From NCBI RefSeq assembly GCF_000003195.3, contig NC_012873.2, positions 19,639,161 to 19,703,160 of the forward strand: a stretch of DNA of 64,000 nucleotides. Reading direction: 5' to 3'. Each line of letters begins with the position of its first letter. The stretch's first letter is position 1. The stretch comes from Sorghum bicolor (taxonomy: Eukaryota; Streptophyta; Magnoliopsida; Poales; Poaceae). Shown here piece by piece: positions 10,640 through 21,994 of this stretch. The notes under the pieces are model-generated. The model saw only the letters and a program-made list of their open reading frames with translations, ran no database searches and had not been told where the DNA came from. The position numbers and the translations under genes are program-made.

Positions 10640-12502
10640 TCAGGATTGCTCTGGGATTTGTGCAGTCTTGTTTTTGAAGGAAAATGTCTTCTTCATCCCC
10701 TTGATGTAAAAAATGATCTTGGCAGCACTAGCATAGATGACAGCTCCCGAGGTGTTCAGGAATGGCCTCTCTAGGATGACGGGTGCCCCCTCATCAGTAC
10801 CGGTTTCTATCACCACGAAGTTTACTAGGGCGTACAAGGTACAAACTCGGACATAGAGGTTCTTCAATATTCCCCTTGGGAAACTCAGTGTCCGATCTGC
10901 AAGTTGTAAACACATGGTTGTTTCTAATAAAGGACGTGTAAAGAATTTTTCGTAGAGTACCCTGGGCATAATGTTGACGCTAGAGCCAAAGTCACAGAGT
11001 GCTTGTGGGAAGTCCACCATGCCGATGGAGATCAGGATGACGAGGCGTCCTAGATCGCCTCTCTTGACCGGCAGAAGGTCAGTAGTTACTTCCACAACGG
11101 GGTTACTCCAGTAGTTACCTGCATCAAACATGTCTACAAGATTTGCAGATTCTAATCCTTCCGGTTGTGATGGTATACCGGGGTTAGTAGCAGGAACAAC
11201 AACAGCTATTTGATTTAACTGAGATTCAATCATTTTATTAAAGCTAATTTGATTTTTGATGGCAGTAGAGAAATTATCCATTCTATTATTTATATTTTCT
11301 AACATTTTATCATTAGATGCCAATTTCTTAGATAGGTTATCCATTAGCTTTCCTTGATTAGACACTAACTCTCTCAGAGGTCGAAAATTATTATTATTAT
11401 AAGAATTATTACCTTGATAATTGCCTGAGTAGTTAGGCCATTCCAACCTTGATTTTGTTGAGAACGGTAGTAGTAGTAGTAGTTGTTGTTGTTGATGTAG
11501 TTCACGTCCTCAAGCATTTCAAGGCAGTGATTGCCTGAGTGTCCAGTATCTCCACACTCCTCACAAGTCATGTGAGATAGACGTACATGACTTCTTTCTT
11601 ATCTCCAGCTCTATCATTGAGCTTCTTCATGAGCAGGTCTAGCTTGGCAGACACCATGTCTACCTCCTTGAGCTGGTGCATACCTCCACCTTTCTTGCGT
11701 GTCTGGGTCCTCTCTTCGTTCCAGCCTTGGTTGGACGCCATCTTCTCCACAAGAGTTGTGGCTTGTGGTATGGTGAGTGACAGGAATGCTCCTCCAGCTG
11801 CAGCATCCATGGTTTCACGGGCGCTATTGCCAAGCCCATGATAAAACGTCTGCATCAGTAGCCAGCTCTCCATTCCATGATGGGGACATTCTAGGATGTA
11901 GTCTTAGAAGCGCTCCCATGCTTCTGGAACAGATTCATCATGTTGTTGCTGAAAACTTGTAATTTTCCCACAGAGAGCATTGGTCTTGCCCATGGGAAAG
12001 AACTTAGCCAGAAAGTTCTCGAGCAGAGTGCCCACATAGTGTTCTTCTCCTTTGTAGCGTAGAACCACTGCTTCGCTCTCCCCAATAGTGAGAATGGGAA
12101 GAGGCGAAGTAGTATAGCATCTCTAGGGACTTCTGACATGGTGAATGTGCTGCAAATCTCCAGGAAGTGTTGGAGATGAGCACTAGCGTCTTCGTGTGCC
12201 TTCCCACAGAACTGGTTGGCTTGCACCATGTTGATGAGCCCAGGCTTGAGCTCAAAGTTGCGGTCGATCTCCACAGCAGGTCCCGTGCGGATGTTGTCCG
12301 TAGTGGGAGCTGAGAACTCGCGGATCGACTTGCTCGCCATGGCTTCGAACTCGGTCGACAAGTTCCGGATGAAACTTCGGCGGTCTTCTGGTTTGGGCGA
12401 AGCTTTGCGCTGAAGTGTTGACGATCTGAGCTTGGCTCTAGTTTTTCTGAATAATGTTTTGGGGTCGTCAACAAAATTTTCTGGAAGGTGTCTTCTATTC
12501 AT
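10640..12502 (-). pseudogene. gag-pro: Athila-like gag with zinc knuckle and protease
   Basis: Broken into blocks 12502-11891, 11873-11568, 11571-11374 and 11446-10640. The capsid part has FCGKAHEDASAHLQHFLEI and LLGRAKQWFYA, a signature of Athila Gag. A CCHC knuckle (CEECGDTGHSGNHC) lies near 11560-11520, followed by an Asn/Tyr-rich tract encoded by simple AAT/TAT repeats. The protease has CDFGSSVNIMPRVLY and VILERPFLNTSGAVI. The blocks overlap in different frames, so several shifts are present. It lies just downstream of the PBS, as expected for gag. Confidence 0.75.
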
Positions 12503-12640
12503 ACATCACCCTACATAAAATAATCAAAATAGAAAAATACAGGGGTAAAGCTTTATGAGAGAATTTATAATCTCAATCATATTAGTGATGCGAATGATGA
12601 CTCAAAATTCCGTATTCATTCCTTATTAGTAATGAACCTT

Positions 12641-12657
12641 CCCCGGCAATGGCACCA
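12641..12657 (-). promoter_or_regulatory. Primer binding site of the Athila-like element
   Basis: Minus strand TGGTGCCATTGCCGGGG, nine bases inside the LTR end. It matches the tRNA-Asp type PBS used by Athila and Tat elements at all but about two positions. Confidence 0.7.
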
Positions 12658-12665
12658 AAAATGCT

Positions 12666-14314
12666 TGTTGGGCATTCTTAACGTCATTACCAAAAGTAGA
12701 CTTAGTTTTCTAATTTTAATAACGGCGTCAAAAATGTCGAACCTATCCCTCATGCCACTTAAGCCAAGTTGTCATCCCCAGCATGACATGAGAGACGCGG
12801 TAATGAAATATGCAATTGCTCTTCTGAATGAATAATAAATGAGATCTACAAGCGCACAGATTAATACCGATGTAGCATTTTAACCGGGAAGTATTCCAGG
12901 TATCGTTATTTATATTTTTACCACTGGGAAGGGATTGCTAATCATCAATGTTGATCATGGAATGAAATATGAAATTGAGTATCTATCATTGCATGTATAA
13001 TAGGGAGCATTTATCTATCTCTTTCATATAGGGATAAATGTCACATAAAATATAGATAAAGTATGAATGGTGACAAAGATAATTAATCTGATTAGCATAA
13101 CTAGCCACATATAATAATGATAAGCACCTCAATAGATATTCTAGCAAGTCATTAGTATGGAATTAGGATGAAGTACAAGAATATTTCCTAAGTTATTCTT
13201 AACTATAAAGTTTAGCATATCATAGTTAGTGCAATTATACTTGGCAATCATTGCGAGACGGGACTACGCCCATGCATAGTGATATTATCAAGGAAGATGA
13301 GAAACATAGCAATCACTCCCCTATAATAATGTTGCTCTGCCTGCCCTATACACGGGAGGGGGACTATATAAGAATCAATGGAGCTGTCACCACCATGAAC
13401 TACCCCGCGATCCGGCATATAGAGTACAATCGTAGATAAATATGGTATAGGCACCACGCCTACACAATACTTATCATTTACCCACTGTACACATGGATAA
13501 ACGCTATACGATCCTAAACATGTATATAATTCCTATCTAACTAAGCCAAGCATATAAGTATGATAAACTAAGAATGATATAATTGCAAATATAAACAAGT
13601 AGAGCAAAGTCATAATCAATATATTGAAGTAGAACAAAGTCATATTCATAATATGAAGAACAATGATGAACAAATGAAGAACAGTAGAGGAATTACCAAG
13701 AATCCTCTTGATAGGTCCGGAAACCAATCGAAGATTGACTCCTAGTTCTAATCCTATGTAGCTATGCTAAACAAGAGATCTAGTTGATGTGGTGGCTCTA
13801 GGGCTTGATCAGAGACTTCTTCTCCTGAGATGAATGAATGAATTAGGGTTTCAGAGGTGCCTCCTCCAGGGGCCAGGGGGCCTGCTTATATAGTCCCTCC
13901 AAATGAATATGGGCCGTCGGATCAAACCGACCTTAATCGCACGGTTTTCCTTAATCCTCTAGGTCGGTGGAGCATTATCCATGAGACGGAGCCTCATTGG
14001 ACCAGGCAGTAGGGTGGGCGCCCAAGGGGGGAGGGCGGGCGCCCTGTCCCCGGGCCCGCTCGGCCTCCCGCTCGTTCCTATGGCTTCTGGACTCTTCTAG
14101 TTTAGGGAAAATTGCGCGGCACATAATTATCTCTATGTAAACCCGCCGTGTGGACCGTTCCTCCATATTTCCTGATAACCCCCTGCACAAATAGACAAAC
14201 ACCAAAATTCGTGGAATTCTGTCAGATAAAACCCTAAGTCTAGGTGTCGGTTGCATTTGGGTCCTTTTCTCTATTTATTTATTGATTATATTTGATACTT
14301 AAGGACCGTCAACA
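12666..14314 (-). mobile_element. Complete 5' LTR of the Athila-like element (1,649 bp)
   Basis: On the minus strand it starts TGTTGACGGTCCTTAAG at 14314 and ends GCCCAACA at 12666 (TG...CA), directly followed by the PBS. A TATA box (TATATAAG, minus strand, 13892-13885) sits about 420 bp from the LTR start, consistent with a U3 promoter. The short open frames inside it are not genes. Confidence 0.8.
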
Positions 14315-14430
14315 TGCAACAATTGTGGGCTCAAAGAAGAAAGCTATTTGGGTACCAAAGAGCTTAGTCACTAACCTTCAAGGACCCAAGAAAGTTTGGG
14401 TACCTAAAAAGAATTAATTCTCTTTTGTAG

Positions 14431-17400
14431 GTGAATTATAAAGCCGGAGGAAGGCATTGGGTTCTTGATAGTGGGTGCACTCAACCCATGACCGGTGATT
14501 CAAGAATGTTCAATTCAATCAACACAATTGATAATGATGGAATTCATAGTATAACATTTGGTGATAATGGCAAAGGCAAGGTCAAAGGGCTTGGTAAGAT
14601 TGCAATATCTAATGATTTGAGCATTTCCAATGTGCTACTAGTAGAGAGCTTGAACTTCAACCTATTGTCAGTAGCTCAACTTTGTGATCTTGGCTTCAAG
14701 TGCATATTTGGTGTGGATGATGTAGAGATCATAAGTGTAGATGTCTCTAACTTGATATTCAAAGGATTTAGATATGAGAATCTATACTTGGTTGATATCA
14801 ATGCTAGTGAAACTCAATTATCAACATGTTTGCTCACTAAATCTAGCATGGGCTGGTTATGGCATAGAAGGCTTGGTCATGTTGGAATGAAACAATTGAA
14901 TAAGTTGATAAAGCATGATCTAGTTAGAGGCTTGAAAGATGTCACATTTGAGAAAGATAAGCTATGTAGTACATGTCAAGCCGGAAAGCAAGTTGGTAAC
15001 ACTCATCCTAAGAAGAGGATCATGAGCACATCTAAGGCATTTGAGTTATTGCACATAGATTTATTTGGGCCAACAACATACACTAGTATTGGTGGAAACA
15101 AATATGTCTTTGTGATTGTGGATGATTTTACAAGATATACATGGGTGTTCTTTCTTGTTGATAAGAGTGATGTATTTGCAACATTTAAATCATTTGTCAA
15201 GAGAGTACATAATGAGTTTGAAACAACCATCAAGAGAGTGAGAAGTGACAATGGTAGTGAATTTAAGAATACAAGAATTGATGAGTTATGTGATGAGTTT
15301 GGAATTAAGCATTAATTCTCGGCTAAATATACTCCACAATCAAATGGCCTTGTTGAGAGGAAGAATAGAACTTTAATTGATATGGCATGGTCTATGCTTA
15401 GTGAATACAATGTTAGTCATTCTTTTTGGGCCGAAGCTATCAACACGGCTTGCTACTATAGCAACTGCCTATATTGTCATCCTATGTTGGAGAAAACCCC
15501 ATATGAGATCTTGAATGGTAGAAAACCCAATATTGCATACTTTCGGGTTTTTGGTTGCAAATGCTATATATTGAAGAAAGGCACTAGATTGAGCAAATTT
15601 GAGAAGAAATGTGATGAAGGCTTCTTGCTTGGTTACTCCACTACTAGTAAGGCTTATAGAGTTTGGAATTTGGCTAATGGTACTCTTGAGGAAGTTCATG
15701 ATGTTGAATTTGATGAAACAAATGGTTCCCAAGATGAAGATGAGAATCTAGATGATGTGAGAGGTACTCAATTGGTCAATGCTATGAAGAATATGGATGT
15801 TGGTGATATAAGGCCTAGAGAGATGATTTATGTTGAAGATGACAAATCAAGTGCTCTCTAACTCTAATGTGCAAGCTAGTGGTTCTCATGATATATCTCA
15901 AGCTAGTACAAGTGGTGCTCAAGTGAAAGATCAACAAGTGACTAGTTCATCATCTCAATCAAATGACCAACCAAGTGTAAGCAATCAAGTTCAAATACTC
16001 CAACCAACCAATATTGCAAGACATCATCCATTGGATCATATCATTGGTGATATATCAAGAGGTGTGCAAACTAGATCAAGATTGGCATCATTTTGTGAAC
16101 ATTTCTCATTTGTATCATCCATTGAACTAAAGAAGATAGAAGAAACTTTGATAGATGTTGATTGGGTAAATGCTATGCATGAAGAGCTAAACAATTTTAC
16201 TAGAAATCAAGTATGGTAGTTAGTAGAGAGGCCTAAGGATCATAATGTGATTGGAACCAAATGGGTCTTTCGAAACAAGCAAGATCAAGATGGGATATTA
16301 ATAAGGAACAAAGCAAAATTGGTGGCACAAGGATACACACAAATTGAAGGTCTTGACTTTGGAGAAACATATGCCCCGGTTGCTAGATTAGAAGCAATTA
16401 GGATCTTGTTAGCCTATGTTTGTGCTCACAACATAAAGTTATATCAAATGGATGTGAAGAGTGCATTCTTGAATGGGTACATAAATGAGTTGGTTTATGT
16501 TGAGCAACCTCCCAGTTTTGAAGATGACAAGAAGCCCAACCATGTTTACAAGTTAAAGAAAGCTTTGTATGGTTTGAAACAAGCACCTAGAGCATGGTAT
16601 GAGAGATTAAGGGATTTCCTACTCTCTAAAGGATTTGTTATGGGTAAGGTTGACACCACTCTCTTCACTAAAAAGATAGGCAAGGACTTGTTTGTGTTGC
16701 AAATCTATGTTGATGATATTATATTTGGATCAACCAATCAAGAATTTTCTAAAGAATTTGAAAATATGATGGCAAATGAGTTTGAGATGTCCATGATTGG
16801 AGAGCTTAGTTACTTCCTTGGTCTTCAAATTAAGCAAATGAAGAATGGTACATTTGTGAGTCATGGCAAGTACATCAAAGATATGCTCAAAAAGTTTGGA
16901 ATGGATGATGCTAAAGCTATTAGTACACCTATGAGGACAAATGGAAACTTGGATAGTGATGCTAGTGGCAACATGGTGGATCAAAAGTTATATTAGTCTA
17001 TGATTGGAAGCCTACTCCATGTGACTGCATCGAGGCCGGATGTGATGTTTAGTGTATGCATGTGTGCTAGATTTCAAGCCTCTCCAAGAGAAAGATATTT
17101 GAAGGCAACAAAAAGAACATTGAGGTACTTAAAGCATACACAAAATGTTGGATTGTGGTGTCCCAAAGGAGCAAATTTTGAGTTGATTGGTTATTCTGAC
17201 TCCGACTATGCGGGATGTAAAGTTGAGAGAAAGAGCACATCGGGCACATGTCAATTATTGGGAAGATCACTTGTGTCATGGTCATCAAAGAAGCAAAATA
17301 GTGTAGCACTTTCAACCGCCAAAGCAGAGTATATTTCAGCTAGTAGTTGTTGTGCTCAATTACTTTGGATGAAGGCTACTTTGAATGATTTTGGAATCAA

Positions 17401-17659
17401 GTTCAAACAAGTGCCATTGCTATGTGATAATGAGAGTGCCGTGAAGCTCACCAACAACCTAGTTCAACATTCAAGAACAAAGCATATAGATGTCCGTCAT
17501 CATTTCATAAGAGATCATCAACAAAAAGGGGACATTTGTATTGAGAGTGTGGGCACCGAAGATCAACTTGCCGATATATTCACCAAGCCACTTGATGAGA
17601 AGAGGTTTCGCAAGCTAAGGAATGAATTGAACATATTGGATTTCTCAAATATGTGTTGA
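14431..17659 (+). pseudogene. pol: SIRE-type copia pol: protease end, integrase, RT, RNase H
   Basis: Blocks in order: protease active site WVLDSGCTQPMTGD (14455 on), GAG-pre-integrase WHRRLGHVGMKQL with CSTCQAGKQ, integrase core (HIDLFGPTTYTSIGG, VRSDNGSEFKN), RT ([21 protein letters not shown], catalytic YVDDIIFGS) and RNase H (SDSDYAGCKVERKSTSG, ALSTAKAEYISAS) ending in QLADIFTKPLDEKRF. It is inactivated by a TAA at 15313-15315, a frame shift near 15830-15861, and TAG at 16217-16219 and 16994-16996. The catalytic RT and integrase residues I can see are still present, so the decay is moderate. Confidence 0.88.
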
Positions 17660-18548
17660 TGCACCCCCACTTATATGACATGCCTCTCCTTTGAGCAAAG
17701 TAAGATAAAAATGATTGACATGTCATCCATCCTTTGCTAAGGATTTGTTTAGTGCATCTAGTCATTCCTCACATGTCCTAGGCTCATTTATGAAAATAAA
17801 ATGAATTTGATGCTTGTATGGTACCACTATTGCTTCTATGTTTGAAATGATCTAGTGGTAGCATATGACATGTTTGTGGACTTGCAATCCTAGTGTTTGA
17901 TCTAGAAAATGAGCTATAAGTGTTTAACTCAACATTGTCAAGATAACCCTTGAAATGAGGTGTGAAAAAGCTTGTCATTGGATCAAACCGAGTTAAATAT
18001 CTTAGGAAAGTAATTTAGATTGAACCAAATTTTGGGAAAATGTTCCTCACATAACATGGTTTCATGCAACCTATCTACAATTTGAGCTCACCTTTTGTGG
18101 TCATAGATGACAAAGGGGGAGAAGTAATTCACAAAGATAGGTTTTGATAAAAAGAAGGGGATCAAATTATTTTGAACCACACAAGTAGGGGGAGCAAGCT
18201 CATAAACTTGTGTGTTGCATTTGGATGTGCATTACATATGTTTGCTTGCATAGCACATTTTTTCTCTGATACTTGCTTGTGTGGTCTATGCTAGTTGTAA
18301 AATTGTTTGTTGAAATAAAATACTAGCATGCATAGGATGGTAGTTAGATGTGCCTTGCATGTTTTGTTTTTACAAGTGATACTAGAGCCTTGTTTATAAT
18401 GTTGATCTCATGAGGTATCTAGTGTTTATTTTTGCAAGTGCTATCTAACTAACCATGGTGCTAAGGGTGGTGTTCAAATGGCAACTCCGATTGGTATCAC
18501 GCTTCAAAAGTCCATTCTTTACACCTTAGCATCATTTGGTAGTCATTG
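17660..18548 (+). other. SIRE 3' non-coding region, first part
   Basis: Between the end of RNase H and the inserted solo LTR. It has two AGGGGGA-like purine tracts (near 18113-18122 and 18187-18198), but no intact envelope-like frame can be read. Confidence 0.5.
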
Positions 18549-19759
18549 TGATGCGACACGTTGTCCCGATCTTCACAACATAGGCTGAACACCGATAACT
18601 AGCTGAAGAACAGCCGGATAACTTGCTGCAAGCAACGATAACTAGTGCAACCTGGCAAATAAAACTCGAAGCCAACCACCGTCTTTAACCGGGAACCTGA
18701 ATCGAGGATTCGCCCAACCACACTCTCAAGGAACCAACCAACACAGCCTACAATCAATCAAGGAATACCTTAAAGGGAGTAGGAGCACCAATTGGGAGCG
18801 GATGAAGCCACCGCTTCTGCAATCCCGCGAGGAAATCACAAGAGCAAGGGGTAGAGATCACTCTCTGAATATTTGCTAGCACACAGCTAAACAAAAGGGG
18901 TTCTATATTTCAATTATCAAAAGTCTTTCATTACAAAGAGTCTTAGGGGGTATTTATACTAGCAATAGCCCTACTAGATAGGTATGAAAATGAAATAGAG
19001 TTTCTGAGGGAAGGCAATGTGAAAGGTCCCCTCGAAATGGATTCCCGAACTGGCTTCGCGTGACTATTGGCCTTTAGAGCAGTTTCAAATAAACTGACCA
19101 TAACTTCTTATTGGGGAGTCCAAATAATGAACCGTTTCTTGGGTGTGAAACTAGACTCAAAGGACTTTCCAGCAATGTATGTCAACCAGCACGAAACATT
19201 GTAGATTGGTACAGTTTTACTTAGCAAGTTGTACCAACATTCTGTCACGACAGACTGTTGACCTTCTGAGCAGTCTGTACTAATTCTAGTCTGCAAGCAA
19301 TATGGAGTATCCAAACTGGTCACCACTAGATTCTTGGAATGTAGACTCGACAAGCTTTCCAACAAGTCCTTATGGACCTTCATAGCTTTTGTGAGTAAAA
19401 AGTTATGAAGATTTCTTTGCACTGGTCCGTTCTTGACTCTACTGGTCCGATCTTGCACTGGTCCGTTCTTCACTCTAGTGGTCCGATTTGCTAGTCCATC
19501 TTTAGGGCCTGATTCCTCCTTCTCTTCTTCTATATACCTGAGTACAATCAAGGTACAACACTTAGGTAGTATATAATTCTCATTAATATTAAGATGAATC
19601 TTACAAAGTAGCGCGTGGACCTCTTGTTGTAGCTTCTTTGCACAACTACGTGTAATCGGTCCATCGATGACTTGGGCTGGTGTCGCTATAGGTGAAACTT
19701 GAGTGGGTGTAGCTTGACTTGGAGCTTATGACATCTTGCTTGGTGGCATGGTCATATCA
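18549..19759 (-). mobile_element. Solo LTR (1,211 bp) with perfect 5-bp target duplication
   Basis: Termini TGAT...ATCA are flanked by CATTG on both sides (18544-18548 and 19760-19764). Outside the duplication the SIRE sequence continues without a gap. A TATA box on the minus strand (GTATAAATACCCCC, about 18964-18951) gives the orientation. No internal region is present, so recombination between two LTRs has removed the rest. The parent family is not identified. Confidence 0.85.
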
Positions 19760-19979
19760 CATTGTCTCCTATGTTTCCTATCTAAGCATATGTGCAAGCT
19801 TTCAAATCCAAACTCTTAGCACATATGTAGGGGGGAGCCAATGCTACCAATTTGGGTTTATGAAACTTGTCCATATCCTTTACACATGGTAAATGCTTGG
19901 GCAAGCAACATGAATCTAAAAAGATTTTATTGAATATCTTTGTGAAAAGGTTGTCATCAATTACCAAAAAGGGGGAGAT
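19760..19979 (+). other. SIRE 3' non-coding region, second part, with polypurine tract
   Basis: Resumes after the solo LTR and ends in the polypurine tract AAAAAGGGGGAGA that precedes the 3' LTR and would prime plus-strand synthesis. Confidence 0.65.
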
Positions 19980-21994
19980 TGAAAGCCCTAGTTTGGTTTT
20001 GGATAATTGATGAAATCTATGTGTACTAACCTTTGTCATGAGTAAAATACAAAGATAGGTTGGTACACACCAAGTGATAGAGCTAGATGATGGTTATGGT
20101 GATGGAGGTGACCAAAAGATGATATTCAAGTGCTCCAACTTGAAAAGGAAGAAAGAGAAAAATAAAATGGGCTCAAGGCAAAGGTATTTTTAATAGGGCC
20201 ATTTTGTTTTGCCACTCAAAACACCAAGTGGGTGTGAGTGGATTTAGGATAGATAACCGTACTATAAAGAGAGGAAATCTTTAATTGCAATTGTTATCTA
20301 GAGCCACTAAGTGTGAGTCTCATTTGCATATACTAATACGCTTATTAGTGACGTGGTGAGATGCATGAGAATTAACCCTAAAAATATTTATGAAAAGCTA
20401 ACTTAATTGCCCATCTTATTTTTGATATATATGGGTGAAGTTAGCACCTAAATAGGGATGAAAAAATAAAAGTGTGAGCTGCTGACTGAATTTCCGGTTG
20501 ACTCGGAAATATTTCCAGCCGAACGTCCTCTGTTTGGGAGCAGCTTCTTGCTATATTTATTGTGCTAGATAGAGAGCATGTCTTTGGAATTATATGCTGC
20601 CCCAACTGGAATTTCACTTACATGTTGTTGTGTGCGTGGAGCTATTTTTGGGCGAGTGCATGCAGGTGCTGTTGGCCAGGAAGTGAGCTTCGCGGAAGCT
20701 TCCTGCTTTTGGCATTTGCATGCATCGATTTGACTTCGTGAGAGAGAGCCAGCGTGGGGCCCATCTGCTTGCATGCATGCAAGTGTTCACGTGAGAAGGT
20801 ACAGGTGCTGTTGGGGTCCATGTCCTTTTTATAGGAGGTAGCTGTGCTACTCGTTGACAAATAAAAAAATGCATGTGCAAACCGTTGTCACGCGTGTAGA
20901 AAGGAGAGAGCAGGGTCTGCTGGGGCCCACGCATGTGAGTGGTCTGTGCTGCTGCAGTTGCTCCTACCCGTTGGTGAGTCCGTGTGAGCGCTTGGCCGCT
21001 TGGCTTCTGTATTAAGACCCAGCACTCCCCTTCCTCTCTCCCTCTCTAAACCAGAAAAGAATGCCCCTCTCCTTTTCTTTTTGGCAATAACACAGAAGCA
21101 AAAGCTCCCCTCTCCTCTCTCACTCCTAAGGATTTGTACTCCATTCAAGAAGAGAGAGCAAGCTCTAGAGATCGATTTGAGAGCTCCAAGAGGATCTCAT
21201 CCCTCTCCTCTCCATTTCCATGGTTGGTTCTCTTTGGTGAGAGGAGTTGAGGAAACCCTAGTGTTCATGCATTTGTGATTCATATTTGTGGCACTAGGTT
21301 GTGATTGCAAATGTGGATTTCTTATTACTCTTGGTGATTGCCGTCACCTAGACGGTTGTGGATTTGTTGATTGGTGAGGAGATTTGGTGATTGTGTCCGC
21401 CCCTAATCAAGGTGATATTTGTGAGGGGTTCTTGGGCTTATTCCCCGGTGGAGCGCCAAAAGCCACTCTAGTGGATTGCTCATGTCATTGAGCTACCTCA
21501 CTTGTGTGTAGGTTCTTGTGGTGCCCATTTGTTTGGCTAGGTTTGTGAAACACCTATTAGCCACCGAACCACCAAGGGTTGGTCCACACAACAGGGACTA
21601 ACGTGCCGGCAAGCATGTGAACCTCGGGAGAAAAATATTGGTGTCAATATTGTGATTGGTATTCTTTCGGTGAATATATTGATATACATTGTGATTGGTT
21701 CATCCTCTACATATCGGTATAATTATCACTCACCTCTTTACTTTCTTGCAAATTAGTTGTAACTAGTAGTTCATAGTTTCAGCTAGTTGTAACTAGTTGT
21801 AGAGAGTAGCGACATAGCCATTGCTTGTGACTAGGGATCATAACAACTAGAATTATCATATAGGTGGCTTGCAACTCTTGTAGAGCTAGAGCAAAATTGC
21901 TTTACGCCTTTTGTTATATTAATCCTTTGCTCTAGTGCTTTGTAGATTTTTTAAATAGGCTATTCACCCCCTCTAGTCATATTAGGACCTTTCA
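19980..21994 (+). mobile_element. 3' LTR of the SIRE-type element (2,015 bp)
   Basis: Begins TGAAAGCCCTAG immediately after the polypurine tract and ends GACCTTTCA (TG...CA). It shows the usual end region of this group, AGGCTATTCACCCCCTCTAG just before the terminus; the same phrase closes the LTR at 59054-61003. No gene inside. Confidence 0.85.

Larger units (their letters stand above)
9300..14314 (-). mobile_element. 5' half of an Athila-like Ty3/gypsy element
   Basis: Minus-strand order: complete 5' LTR (14314-12666), primer binding site (12657-12641), gag (12502 to about 11570), zinc knuckle and protease (to 10640), then a second protease-like piece (10480-9780). The block near 9300-9350 contains a CCAGCTTAGGGGAGAGCACCCC-type motif often seen after pol in grass elements. 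RT, integrase and the 3' LTR are absent, so most of pol has been lost. The outer LTR edge at 14314 cuts into the neighbouring SIRE element, which implies this element inserted there. Confidence 0.7.
14315..21994 (+). mobile_element. 5'-truncated SIRE/Maximus-type Ty1/copia element
   Basis: Contains pol from protease to RNase H (14431-17659), a long 3' non-coding region, a purine tract AAAAAGGGGGAGA at about 19966-19978 and a 2-kb 3' LTR (19980-21994). The large LTR that begins TGAAAGCCCTAGTTTGG, together with the pol sequence, fits the SIRE/Maximus group (Opie/Ji relatives). The 5' LTR, PBS and gag are missing because the Athila element abuts at 14314. A foreign solo LTR lies at 18549-19759. 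Confidence 0.85.

Noticed and set aside
13248..13727. Short frames inside 12666-14314
   Set aside because: They lie within the U3/R part of the Athila LTR and lack conservation signals.
20565..21278. Overlapping frames in both directions
   Set aside because: They fall within the SIRE 3' LTR.
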